Shown: one piece after another, positions 1-7,535 of the stretch
Layout: each line of letters begins with the position of its first letter
Position numbering within the stretch: the first letter of the stretch is position 1
Source of the DNA: Lachnoclostridium sp.
Lineage (GTDB): Bacteria > Bacillota > Clostridia > Lachnospirales > Lachnospiraceae
Reading direction: 5' to 3'
Assembly (NCBI GenBank): GCA_003445895.1
Contig: DMCD01000178.1
Location: 1-8,122 of the forward strand
DNA length: 8,122 bases
The notes under the pieces: generated by a model
Databases searched by the model: none
What the model saw: only the letters and a program-made list of their open reading frames with translations
What the model was told of the DNA's origin: nothing
Made by a program: the position numbers and the translations under genes

Positions 1-1356
1 GCCATGGCGGTTCTGCCGGTGACATTTTCCGCCCGGGCCGATGTGACCATGTTCCCGGATGTGGGGGAGGCGATGACCAATCCGGATTTCTGGGCTTATC
101 TTGACCCGGAGGCGGACAGGGTGCAGATGGACCAGGCATCCATTGCGGCTCTCAATGAGCGGATGCTTCATACGCCGGACTGTCAGATGTATGACCTGAA
201 AAATATGAGCCTCCGGGATGTGCGGGTGACCAGGGAACAGGTACTGAAGCACGCCAATGAGGAGCTCACCGGCTGGATGGGCGGCGGCTACTATGATCAG
301 TACGGAAATCCCATATCAGCAGAGTTTGCAGCCTCCATCCTGGAAAATATCCAGGGAACCTATCTGGATTCCCCCATGCTGGCCTACGGCATCGCCGTGA
401 ACCGTACGGATCTCCGGGCCTATCCCACGGAGAGTATTGTCACCGACGAGCTTGGAGATTTGAATTTTGACTACATCCAGCTGTCCGGCATCCGGGTCAA
501 TGAGCCCGTCATTATCGCGGGAACCTCCGCGGACGGACAGTACTGCAAGGTATTTACCTCCAACTGTGACGGCTGGGTCCGCTCTTCGGACGTGGCTGTC
601 TGCAAAAGCCGCGGAGAGTGGCTTTCTGCCTGGGATATCCCGTCGGAGCGGGTCCTGGTGGTGACCGAGAGCCGGTTTACCACAGAGTATTCCAACACGG
701 ACCCGGAGACCTCCGGAAGAGAGCTGACCCTGGGAACGGTCCTGGAGGAGGCGGATGCGGGAGGCTTCGGCGACCGCATCACCAACCGCGCTGCCTTCCA
801 TAACTATGCGGCGTATCTTCCCGTGCGGCTTTCCGACGGTTCGTATGCAAAGAAAAAGGTGCTGATTTCTCAGCACCATGGGATCCATGAAGGATATCTG
901 CCGCTGACCAGACGGAACATTCTGCACACGGCTTTTTCCATGCTGGGGGATGCCTACGGCTGGGGCGGCATGCTGGCAGCGGAGGACTGCTCCGGATATA
1001 TCCGGGACATCTACCGGTGCTTCGGACTGGAGCTGCCGAGGAATACCACCTGGCAGGCGGCTTCACCCGCAGCGAGGGCGGATGTCACCGGCTGGTCCGA
1101 TATGGAGAAATGCGCTCTCCTGAACGCTCTTCCCGCGGGATCCACCCTGTTTTTCCGGGGCCACACCATGATGTATCTGGGTCAGTGGAACGGCAAATAT
1201 TATGTCATCAGCTCCGTGAGCTCCATGGGCAATCCTTACGGCGGCAAGAACCTGCGGGTGCGCTCGGTGGTTATCAACACCCTGGACGTTATCCGGGCCA
1301 ATGGAACCACATGGCTCAGCAACCTGCATACCATGATGATCCCCTACCAGGGGTAA
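1..1356 (+). CDS. Secreted SH3b-NlpC/P60 cell-wall peptidase (5' partial)
   Basis: Probable exported endopeptidase cutting stem peptides of peptidoglycan. Counting from the ATG at base 4, residues about 1-120 resemble the N-terminal domain of clostridial NlpC/P60 proteins. About 125-200 and 201-300 look like two SH3b-type wall-binding domains (NRTDLRAYP, then a GWVRSSDV strand). About 303-450 is the NlpC/P60 domain, with the nucleophile Cys329 in EDCSGYIRDIYRCFG and His387 in FRGHTMMYLG. The third catalytic position, usually His or another polar residue, is not obvious: the expected strand reads YYVISSVSS. The frame is open through base 1, and residues 1-11 (MAVLPVTFSARA, ending in an AxA-like site) look like the tail of a signal peptide. 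The true start is therefore probably upstream of the window, and the ATG at base 4 is internal. A terminator follows the stop codon directly, so it is transcribed separately from opp. Family assignment is firm; substrate is inferred. Confidence 0.88.
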   Translation, partial: AMAVLPVTFSARADVTMFPDVGEAMTNPDFWAYLDPEADRVQMDQASIAALNERMLHTPDCQMYDLKNMSLRDVRVTREQVLKHANEELTGWMGGGYYDQYGNPISAEFAASILENIQGTYLDSPMLAYGIAVNRTDLRAYPTESIVTDELGDLNFDYIQLSGIRVNEPVIIAGTSADGQYCKVFTSNCDGWVRSSDVAVCKSRGEWLSAWDIPSERVLVVTESRFTTEYSNTDPETSGRELTLGTVLEEADAGGFGDRITNRAAFHNYAAYLPVRLSDGSYAKKKVLISQHHGIHEGYLPLTRRNILHTAFSMLGDAYGWGGMLAAEDCSGYIRDIYRCFGLELPRNTTWQAASPAARADVTGWSDMEKCALLNALPAGSTLFFRGHTMMYLGQWNGKYYVISSVSSMGNPYGGKNLRVRSVVINTLDVIRANGTTWLSNLHTMMIPYQG

Positions 1357-1367
1357 AGAATACAAAG

Positions 1368-1403
1368 CCGCGGACGGTATGAACTGTCCGCGGTCTTTTA
1401 ATA
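1368..1403 (+). terminator. Intrinsic terminator of the NlpC/P60 gene
   Basis: The arms CCGCGGAC (1368-1375) and GTCCGCGG (1386-1393) pair perfectly. Two further pairs (G-U, G-C) close a six-base loop, and TCTTTTAATAT follows. It starts 12 bases after the stop codon, which separates this gene from the opp operon. Confidence 0.9.
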
Positions 1404-1408
1404 TACTC

Positions 1409-1437
1409 TTGATCCAATTTATAATTAGCGATAAAAT
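1409..1437 (+). promoter_or_regulatory. Candidate sigma-A promoter of the opp operon
   Basis: TTGATC (1409-1414; 4 of 6 to the consensus -35) and TAAAAT (1432-1437; 5 of 6 to the consensus -10) are separated by exactly 17 bases in an AT-rich stretch just after a terminator. Transcription would start near 1443-1445, giving a leader of about 57 bases before oppB. It is the best promoter candidate seen in the window. No equally good promoter was found before oppA. Confidence 0.65.
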
Positions 1438-1444
1438 GGTACTG

Positions 1445-1467
1445 TTGCATATTTTTTTGTTATGCAA
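1445..1467 (+). promoter_or_regulatory. Inverted repeat at the opp transcription start (operator or leader hairpin)
   Basis: TTGCATA (1445-1451) and TATGCAA (1461-1467) are perfect 7-base inverted repeats separated by a T-rich 9-base spacer. They begin 8 bases after the candidate -10 box. The position suits a repressor site overlapping the start of transcription, or a hairpin at the 5' end of the mRNA. It does not match a regulator motif I can name. The T-run is in the loop, not after the stem, so it is not a standard terminator. Confidence 0.45.
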
Positions 1468-1500
1468 ATCATATTTTTAGGTAAAAGAGAGATGTAACAG

Positions 1501-2412
1501 ATGGCAAGGTATATTATCAAACGAATCATCATGGCGATCCTGACAGTGTTCATCATCGCCGCAATCACTTTTTTCCTGATGCACGCGGTTCCCGGCGGAC
1601 CATTCAACCGGGAGAAGGCGCTTTCGGAAGCGACCGTGCAGGCCCTCAACGAGAGATACGGGCTGGACAAGCCGCTGATCACCCAGTTCTTTATGTATCT
1701 GAAGGCGATTCTTCATGGTGATTTTGGCGTCAGCCTGAAGAACGGGCGTGAGATCTCCGCGATCTTTGCGGAATCCTTCCCCATCTCCTGCAAGCTGGGT
1801 CTCATGGCTGTCGCGGTGGCGCTCGTCACCGGAACCGTGCTGGGAAGTATTGCGGCTCTGATGCGGAACAAGCTGCCGGATCGCATTATTATTTTCCTGA
1901 CCACGCTGCTCACTTCGATCCCGAGCTTTATTCTGGCCACCTTCCTGCTGCTGATCTTCAGCATTACCCTGGGCTGGGTGCCGGTGTGGAGCGCGAATTC
2001 GAATAACTATGTGCTGCCGGTCATCGCGCTGGCCTCCTACCCGATGGCCTACACCACGAGACTGGCGAAGAGCAGCATGCTGGATGCCCTGGGACAGGAT
2101 TATATCCGTACGGCCCGGGCCAAAGGCGTGAAGAAGTCGGTGATCATTTTCAAGCATGCCCTCCGGAATTCGCTGATTCCGGTCATCACCTACGCGGGCC
2201 CGCAGATCGCCTACATCATCACGGGTTCGATGGTCATTGAACATGTATTCACCATCGGCGGTATCGGATCGAAGTTTGTCAGCGCCATCGGCAACCGCGA
2301 TTACACCCTGATCATGGCCACCACCATTTTCCTGGCGGTGCTCATGGTGGCGGCGACGCTTATGTGCGACATCATTTACAAGCTTGTAGACCCGAGAATC
2401 ACCTTTGATTAA
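1501..2412 (+). CDS. oppB: Oligopeptide ABC transporter permease OppB
   Basis: One of the two membrane channel subunits of a peptide importer. At 303 residues it has normal length for OppB/DppB. Membrane segments are seen at about 9-29, 98-120, 129-155, 168-182, 229-250 and 271-296. The cytoplasmic EAA loop, which docks onto an ATPase subunit, is at about 198-225 (GQDYIRTARAKGV, then KHALRNSLIPV). The N-terminal family signature is also present (HAVPGGPF, then RYGLDKP and HGDFGVSL). The start is ATG 1501 behind a weak purine-rich site (AAGAGAG, 1485-1491); the nearby ATG at 1493 runs straight into a stop. It is the first gene of the operon, 21 bases before oppC. It could equally be named dppB, since sequence alone does not fix the preferred peptide length. 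Confidence 0.95.
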   Translation: MARYIIKRIIMAILTVFIIAAITFFLMHAVPGGPFNREKALSEATVQALNERYGLDKPLITQFFMYLKAILHGDFGVSLKNGREISAIFAESFPISCKLGLMAVAVALVTGTVLGSIAALMRNKLPDRIIIFLTTLLTSIPSFILATFLLLIFSITLGWVPVWSANSNNYVLPVIALASYPMAYTTRLAKSSMLDALGQDYIRTARAKGVKKSVIIFKHALRNSLIPVITYAGPQIAYIITGSMVIEHVFTIGGIGSKFVSAIGNRDYTLIMATTIFLAVLMVAATLMCDIIYKLVDPRITFD

Positions 2413-2433
2413 ATATCGGAAAAGAGGAAACCC

Positions 2434-3513
2434 ATGGACAATCAGTATAATCCAAACCAGGATCCGGTAAAGCGGCCCCTCAGCCTGCAGCTGGATCCGG
2501 CGATGTTTGAAAAGGCATCCGAAGAAGAGAAAAAACAGCAGGAGGTCATGAGCGAATCGACGACCTTCTTCCGGGACGGTATGCGGAGACTCCGGAAGAA
2601 TAAGCTGTCGATGTTCGGCATCATCGTGCTTCTGCTGATCATGCTTACCATCACGGCGGCGCCGACCTTCGTGCCCTACGGCTACGAAGAGATCCTCTCC
2701 GTCGAGGGAAAGAGAGACAAGGGCGCCAAGAACCTGGCCCCCTTTGAGTACAGCAAGCTGGAGATGAAGTACATTGAGAACGGCGGCGAGCGGTTCCCCC
2801 ACATCTTCGGGACCGACGAGCAGTGCCGCGATTACTTCATCCGCGTGATCTACGGCACCAGAGTAAGCCTTGTCGTCGGCTTCTTCGCCAGCATCATCGT
2901 GCTGATCATCGGCATGATCTACGGCAGTATCTCCGGCTATCTGGGCGGGAAGGTCGACATGGTCATGATGCGTATCGTCGACGTCATATATTCGCTGCCG
3001 GACATGCTGATGGTTATCCTGCTGTCGGTGGTTCTGGGCAGCGTCATTTCCCTGCCGAAGGACTCCTTCCTCGGGAAAATGGGACCGAACATGCTGTCCC
3101 TCTTTATCGTATTCGGACTTCTCTACTGGGTGGGCATGGCGAGACTCATCCGCGGACAGATCCTCTCCATCAAGGAGAATGACTACATCCTGGCGGCCCA
3201 GTCCACCGGGGCATCCGCGGGAAGAATCATCAGAAAGCACATCATTCCGAACTGCCTGTCGGTCATCATCGTCTCCACCGCCCTGCAGATTCCTTCGGCG
3301 ATTTTCACCGAGAGCTATCTGTCCTTTATCGGACTGGGCGTGCAGGCACCGATGCCGTCCCTCGGGTCCCTGGCAAATGCCGCCCGCGGCGGTCTGCAGA
3401 CCTACCCGTACAAGCTGGTATTTCCGTCGATTATGATCTGCCTGATCGTCCTCAGCCTGAACCTTTTAGGCGATGGTCTGCGGGATGCATTTGACCCGAA
3501 GCTGAGGAGATAA
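2434..3513 (+). CDS. oppC: Oligopeptide ABC transporter permease OppC
   Basis: Second channel subunit, partner of OppB. The protein has 359 residues, somewhat long because of a charged cytoplasmic N-terminal tail of about 59 residues before the first membrane segment (about 61-80), as is common in Firmicute OppC. An extracytoplasmic loop follows with the family motif region FGTDEQCRDYF (about 126-136). The family usually has Gly where Cys131 sits. Further membrane helices run to the C-terminus, and the EAA loop is at about 249-275 (NDYILAAQSTGAS, then RKHIIPNCLSV). The ribosome binding site AAGAGGAAA (2422-2430) supports ATG 2434. The stop is two bases before oppD, and the site for oppD (TGAGGAGAT) lies inside the last codons of oppC, so translation of the two is probably coupled. 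Confidence 0.95.
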   Translation: MDNQYNPNQDPVKRPLSLQLDPAMFEKASEEEKKQQEVMSESTTFFRDGMRRLRKNKLSMFGIIVLLLIMLTITAAPTFVPYGYEEILSVEGKRDKGAKNLAPFEYSKLEMKYIENGGERFPHIFGTDEQCRDYFIRVIYGTRVSLVVGFFASIIVLIIGMIYGSISGYLGGKVDMVMMRIVDVIYSLPDMLMVILLSVVLGSVISLPKDSFLGKMGPNMLSLFIVFGLLYWVGMARLIRGQILSIKENDYILAAQSTGASAGRIIRKHIIPNCLSVIIVSTALQIPSAIFTESYLSFIGLGVQAPMPSLGSLANAARGGLQTYPYKLVFPSIMICLIVLSLNLLGDGLRDAFDPKLRR

Positions 3514-3515
3514 TT

Positions 3516-4515
<1,000 letters not shown>

Positions 4516-4523
<8 letters not shown>

Positions 4524-5475
4524 ACATCTGCTGGAGGTTGAGCACCTCAAACAGTATTTCCCGATCCGGGACGGATTCTTTTCCACAAAGCCTCTGAAGG
4601 CGGTGGACGATGTCTCATTTACCATTGATCCCGGAGAAACCCTGGGACTGGTGGGAGAATCCGGCTGCGGCAAGACCACGGTCGGACGCAGTATCTTAAG
4701 ACTTTACGAGCCCACCGGCGGAACCGTCCGCTTTGAGGGCGAGGAGATTACCGCCCGGAATATTCACTCTCTTCGGAAGAAGATGCAGATGGTATTCCAG
4801 GATCCCTATTCTTCCCTGAATCCGCGTATGACGGTGGAAGACATCATCGGCGAGCCGCTGGATGTCCATAAGCTTTACAGCAGCCGCGCGGAGCGGAGAG
4901 ACCGCATCCTGGAGCTGATGGGCCTGGTAGGGCTGAACGCGGAGCACGCGACCCGCTATGCCCACGAATTCTCCGGCGGACAGAGACAGCGAATCGGCAT
5001 TGCAAGAGCCCTTGCGGTGAAGCCGAAGTTTATCGTCTGCGATGAGCCGGTCAGCGCCCTGGACGTATCGATCCAGGCGCAGGTCATCAACATGTTCGAG
5101 GAGCTGCAGGAGAAGCTGGGCGTGGCCTATCTGTTCATCGCCCACGATCTTCTGGTGGTGCGCCATATTTCGAAGAATATCGCGGTTATGTACCTGGGAC
5201 ACATGGTGGAGACGGCGCAGGCGGACGAGCTGATGGATCACCCGATTCACCCCTACACCGAATCTCTTCTGTCGGCTGTTCCCATCCCGGACCCGAAGAT
5301 CGCAAGACAGAAGAAGCGCATCATGCTGGAGGGCAATGTTCCCAGCCCTCTGAATATGCCCAGCGGATGTCCCTTCCGGACCCGCTGCCGGTATGCCACC
5401 GCAAAGTGCGCGGAGGAATGCCCGGAGCTGACCGACCGGGGGAACGGCCACAGAGTGGCCTGCTGGAACCGGTAA
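4516..5475 (+). CDS. oppF: Oligopeptide ABC transporter ATPase OppF
   Basis: Second ATPase of the importer, partner of OppD. From ATG 4516 it has 319 residues and begins [16 protein letters not shown], a typical OppF start. Motifs are Walker [10 protein letters not shown] (47-55), Q-loop in [11 protein letters not shown], signature SGGQRQR (153-159), Walker B CDEP with Asp176-Glu177, and H-loop His210 in IAHDL. The C-terminal domain has Cys285, Cys291, Cys298 and Cys316, again CX5CX6CX17C as in the OppD encoded here, plus Cys302. A longer start at 4480 is possible but poorly supported. The gene overlaps the end of oppD, so the two are probably translationally coupled, which suits 1:1 subunit production. 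A 124-base gap with a strong hairpin separates it from oppA. Confidence 0.95.
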
Positions 5476-5534
5476 GAATGAAGCGAACCTGCAGAACAGG
5501 CAGCCGGCTTTGAAAAATCAGGTAACTTACAGCC

Positions 5535-5566
5535 CATTCGGATGCGGCCTCTGGGCCGCCCGGATG
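5535..5566 (+). other. Strong stem-loop between oppF and oppA
   Basis: The outer arms CATTCGG (5535-5541) and CCGGATG (5560-5566) and the inner perfect arms GCGGCC (5544-5549) and GGCCGC (5554-5559) form a hairpin with a two-base AT bulge and a four-base TCTG loop. What follows is TGCTGAGTTAATAAAAAA, which lacks a T-tract, so it is a poor terminator on the plus strand. It may mark an mRNA processing or stabilising point that raises oppA output over oppBCDF. That role is inferred. Confidence 0.6.
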
Positions 5567-5583
5567 TGCTGAGTTAATAAAAA

Positions 5584-5590
5584 AAGGAGG
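5584..5590 (+). promoter_or_regulatory. Strong ribosome binding site of oppA
   Basis: AAGGAGG, the near-perfect anti-16S match, with 9 bases to ATG 5600. It is far stronger than the site before oppB and fits the excess of receptor over channel subunits expected for such importers. Confidence 0.85.
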
Positions 5591-5599
5591 AAAACTATT

Positions 5600-7405
5600 A
5601 TGAAAAAGAAACTCGCACTGGTACTCGCAGCAGCGATGGTAAGCGTATCTCTTGCAGCCTGCGGCAGCAGCGCACCGGAGACAGCAGCTGCACCGGAAGC
5701 AACCGAGGCAGCGGAAGCTTCTGAGAGCGCCGAGGCAGCAGAAGCCGGAGAAGAGGCCGGCGAAGGAGCAGCCGAAGGTGAGATGCTGAGCGACGCCTTC
5801 ATTGACCCGGTGAACGACTGGGGAAAGTACGATGAGCTGATCGCCCAGATCAAGTCAGAGACCGATATGGCAAAGCGTACCGAGCTGATGCACCAGGCAG
5901 AGGACATCCTGATGTCCAACTATGCGGTTGTTCCGCTCTATTACTACAACGACCTGTACATGCAGAAGGATTATGTCAAGGGTGTGTATGCGAATGCATT
6001 TGCCACCAAGTTCTTCATGTATGCAGAGATGGAAAATGGTGCAGATACCCTGCGCATCAACCTGGCTTCCGAGCCGGATTATCTGGATCCTGCGCTGAAC
6101 AGCTCTGTAGACGGTGCCTGCCTTGCGGCAAACTCCTTCTCCGGTCTGTACACCTATGACTCCGAGGGCAAGCCGGTTCCGGCCTGCGCTGACAGCTATG
6201 AAGTATCCGAGGATGGCCTGACCTACACCGTAAAGCTGAAGGAAGGCCTGAAGTGGTCCGATGGTTCCGACCTGACCGCAGAAGACTTCGTATACAGCTG
6301 GAAGAGAGCCGTTGACCCGAAGACCGCTGCAGACTATGAGTACATGTTCTCCGGTTTCGACGGCTACGGCACCGAAGAGGGCATCAACGTAACCGCTCCG
6401 GATGCCACCACCCTTCAGTTCGTGCTTTCCGCTCCCTGCGCATACATGGAAGACCTGATGGCGTTCCCGACCTTCTATCCGGTCAAGAAGGAAGCCGTCG
6501 AGTCCTACGCAGACTGGGAGACCACCCCGGGCGGATGGTGCCAGGAGGCAGGATTTGTCAGCAACGGCGCATATGTCTGCACCGACTGGAAGCATGACAC
6601 ATCCATGACCTATGAGAAGAACCCCTACTTCTGGGATGCAGACAACGTCAAGATCGACAAGCTTGAGTTCATGCTTTCCGCTGATGATACCGCAATCTAC
6701 GCAGCTTACAATTCCGACAGCGTTGACTTCATCGATACCGTACCGACGGATGAAGTACAGGCTCTGATTGATTCCAACAATCCGGAATTCCACATTGTGG
6801 ATGAGCTTGGTACCTACTACATCGCCTTCAACGTGAATTCCGATCTCTTCAAGGATAAGACACCGGAGCAGGCAGCTTACATGCGTAAGGCTATCAACCT
6901 CCTGATTGACCGTGACTACATCGTCGAGAACATCGGCCAGACCGGTCAGGTGGTCGCAAACTCCTACATCCCGCTGGGCATGATGGACGGCAACGGCGGC
7001 ATCTTCAAGGAGGATCCGAAGGAAGGATACTTCGATGCCTATGCCATCAACGACAGCTATGATGAGACCGTAGAAGAGGCCAGAAAGCTTCTCGAGGCAG
7101 CAGGCTATAAGTTCGGTGAGGACGGCAAGCTCTCTCCGGAGACTCCGATCGAGATTGAATATCTGCTCAACGAGAACTCCGCGCACAAGGCAGTAGCAGA
7201 ATCCCTGCAGCAGGACCTTGCCGCAGTCGGCATCAACATCTCCATCGCAACCCAGGACTGGAACGTATTCCTGGAGGAGCGTAAGAACGGCAACTTCGAT
7301 ATGGCCCGTGAAGGATGGATCGCAGACTTCAACGACCCGATCAACATGCTTGAGATGTTCACCACCACCTCCGGCAACAACGATCCGCAGTACGGACGGA
7401 AGTAA
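5600..7405 (+). CDS. oppA: Peptide-binding lipoprotein OppA with circularly permuted domain order
   Basis: Lipid-anchored receptor that captures peptides outside the cell and hands them to OppBC; SBP_bac_5 family, 601 residues. Residues 1-20 are a signal peptide with lipobox LAAC and Cys21 as the lipidated residue. About 22-61 is an Ala/Glu-rich linker. Residues 62-144 match the C-terminal end of normal OppA: WGKYDELIAQI, then ETDMAKRTELMHQAE, then AVVPLYYYND (109-118), the counterpart of AIVPVYYYVN near the end of E. coli OppA. Residues 145-601 are then the normal body in normal order: DTLRINLASEPDYLDPA, KWSDG, AEDFVYSWKRA (227-237), GAYVCTDW, and AREGWIADFNDP (569-580). The protein stops at NNDPQYGRK, where the family would continue into the segment found at the front. 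Total length is about normal, so the segment was moved rather than copied. Family call is firm; whether the order is biological or an artefact is open. Confidence 0.9.
   Translation: MKKKLALVLAAAMVSVSLAACGSSAPETAAAPEATEAAEASESAEAAEAGEEAGEGAAEGEMLSDAFIDPVNDWGKYDELIAQIKSETDMAKRTELMHQAEDILMSNYAVVPLYYYNDLYMQKDYVKGVYANAFATKFFMYAEMENGADTLRINLASEPDYLDPALNSSVDGACLAANSFSGLYTYDSEGKPVPACADSYEVSEDGLTYTVKLKEGLKWSDGSDLTAEDFVYSWKRAVDPKTAADYEYMFSGFDGYGTEEGINVTAPDATTLQFVLSAPCAYMEDLMAFPTFYPVKKEAVESYADWETTPGGWCQEAGFVSNGAYVCTDWKHDTSMTYEKNPYFWDADNVKIDKLEFMLSADDTAIYAAYNSDSVDFIDTVPTDEVQALIDSNNPEFHIVDELGTYYIAFNVNSDLFKDKTPEQAAYMRKAINLLIDRDYIVENIGQTGQVVANSYIPLGMMDGNGGIFKEDPKEGYFDAYAINDSYDETVEEARKLLEAAGYKFGEDGKLSPETPIEIEYLLNENSAHKAVAESLQQDLAAVGINISIATQDWNVFLEERKNGNFDMAREGWIADFNDPINMLEMFTTTSGNNDPQYGRK
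5780..6031 (+). repeat. In-frame GAGATG direct repeats bracketing the relocated oppA segment
   Basis: GAGATG occurs at 5780-5785 and 6026-6031, both times read as Glu-Met. The offset is 246 bases, or 82 codons. Collapsing the two copies into one removes exactly the displaced C-terminal-type block and leaves AAEGEMENGADTLRIN, a canonical lipoprotein linker to mature-body junction. The identity is only 6 bases (flanking bases differ), so chance is possible. Confidence 0.7.
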
Positions 7406-7462
7406 TTGCTGCATCTTAAGTGTAAGAACACCTGATGCAAAGCATATAGAATAACATGAAGC

Positions 7463-7507
7463 CGGCCCGGCAGAGGGGAAAACCTTCTGTCGGGCCGTTG
7501 TTATTTG
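7463..7507 (+). terminator. Terminator of the opp operon, possibly bidirectional
   Basis: CGGCCCG (7463-7469) pairs with CGGGCCG (7491-7497), and the stem continues inward through GCAGAGGG and CCTTCTGT (two G-U pairs) to a five-base GAAAA loop, about 15 pairs in all. TTGTTATTTGTTATGTT follows. On the minus strand the stem is followed by a moderately T-rich run, so it may also end the convergent Uma2 gene. Confidence 0.92.
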
Positions 7508-7535
7508 TTATGTTCACGGGCTGCTTATCTGCGGA

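Noticed and set aside
4..6. ATG at base 4 as the true start of the NlpC/P60 gene
   Set aside because: The frame is open to base 1, and the first residues look like the end of a signal peptide core, so the start is most likely outside the window.
1445..1470. T-rich inverted repeat as a second terminator for the NlpC/P60 gene
   Set aside because: The seven T are in the loop rather than after the stem, and the stem is short and AT-rich. The real terminator is at 1368-1403.
1477..3240. 587-codon open frame antisense to oppB and oppC
   Set aside because: It has no recognisable domain, a low-complexity His/Asp/Arg-rich composition and no ribosome binding site logic, and it lies wholly across two unmistakable permease genes. 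It is a codon-bias shadow.
5510..5540. Separate promoter for oppA (TTGAAA at 5510)
   Set aside because: No acceptable -10 box is found 16-18 bases downstream; that stretch reads CCCATT and then enters the hairpin.
5600..7405. oppA explained as a frameshifted or simply truncated gene
   Set aside because: The frame is intact for 601 codons with normal codon use, and the missing C-terminal part is present in full at the N-terminal side. A block relocation explains this better than an indel.
5855..7414. 519-codon open frame antisense to oppA
   Set aside because: It mirrors the third-codon-position bias of oppA. The protein looks like no known family and would overlap the sense gene throughout.
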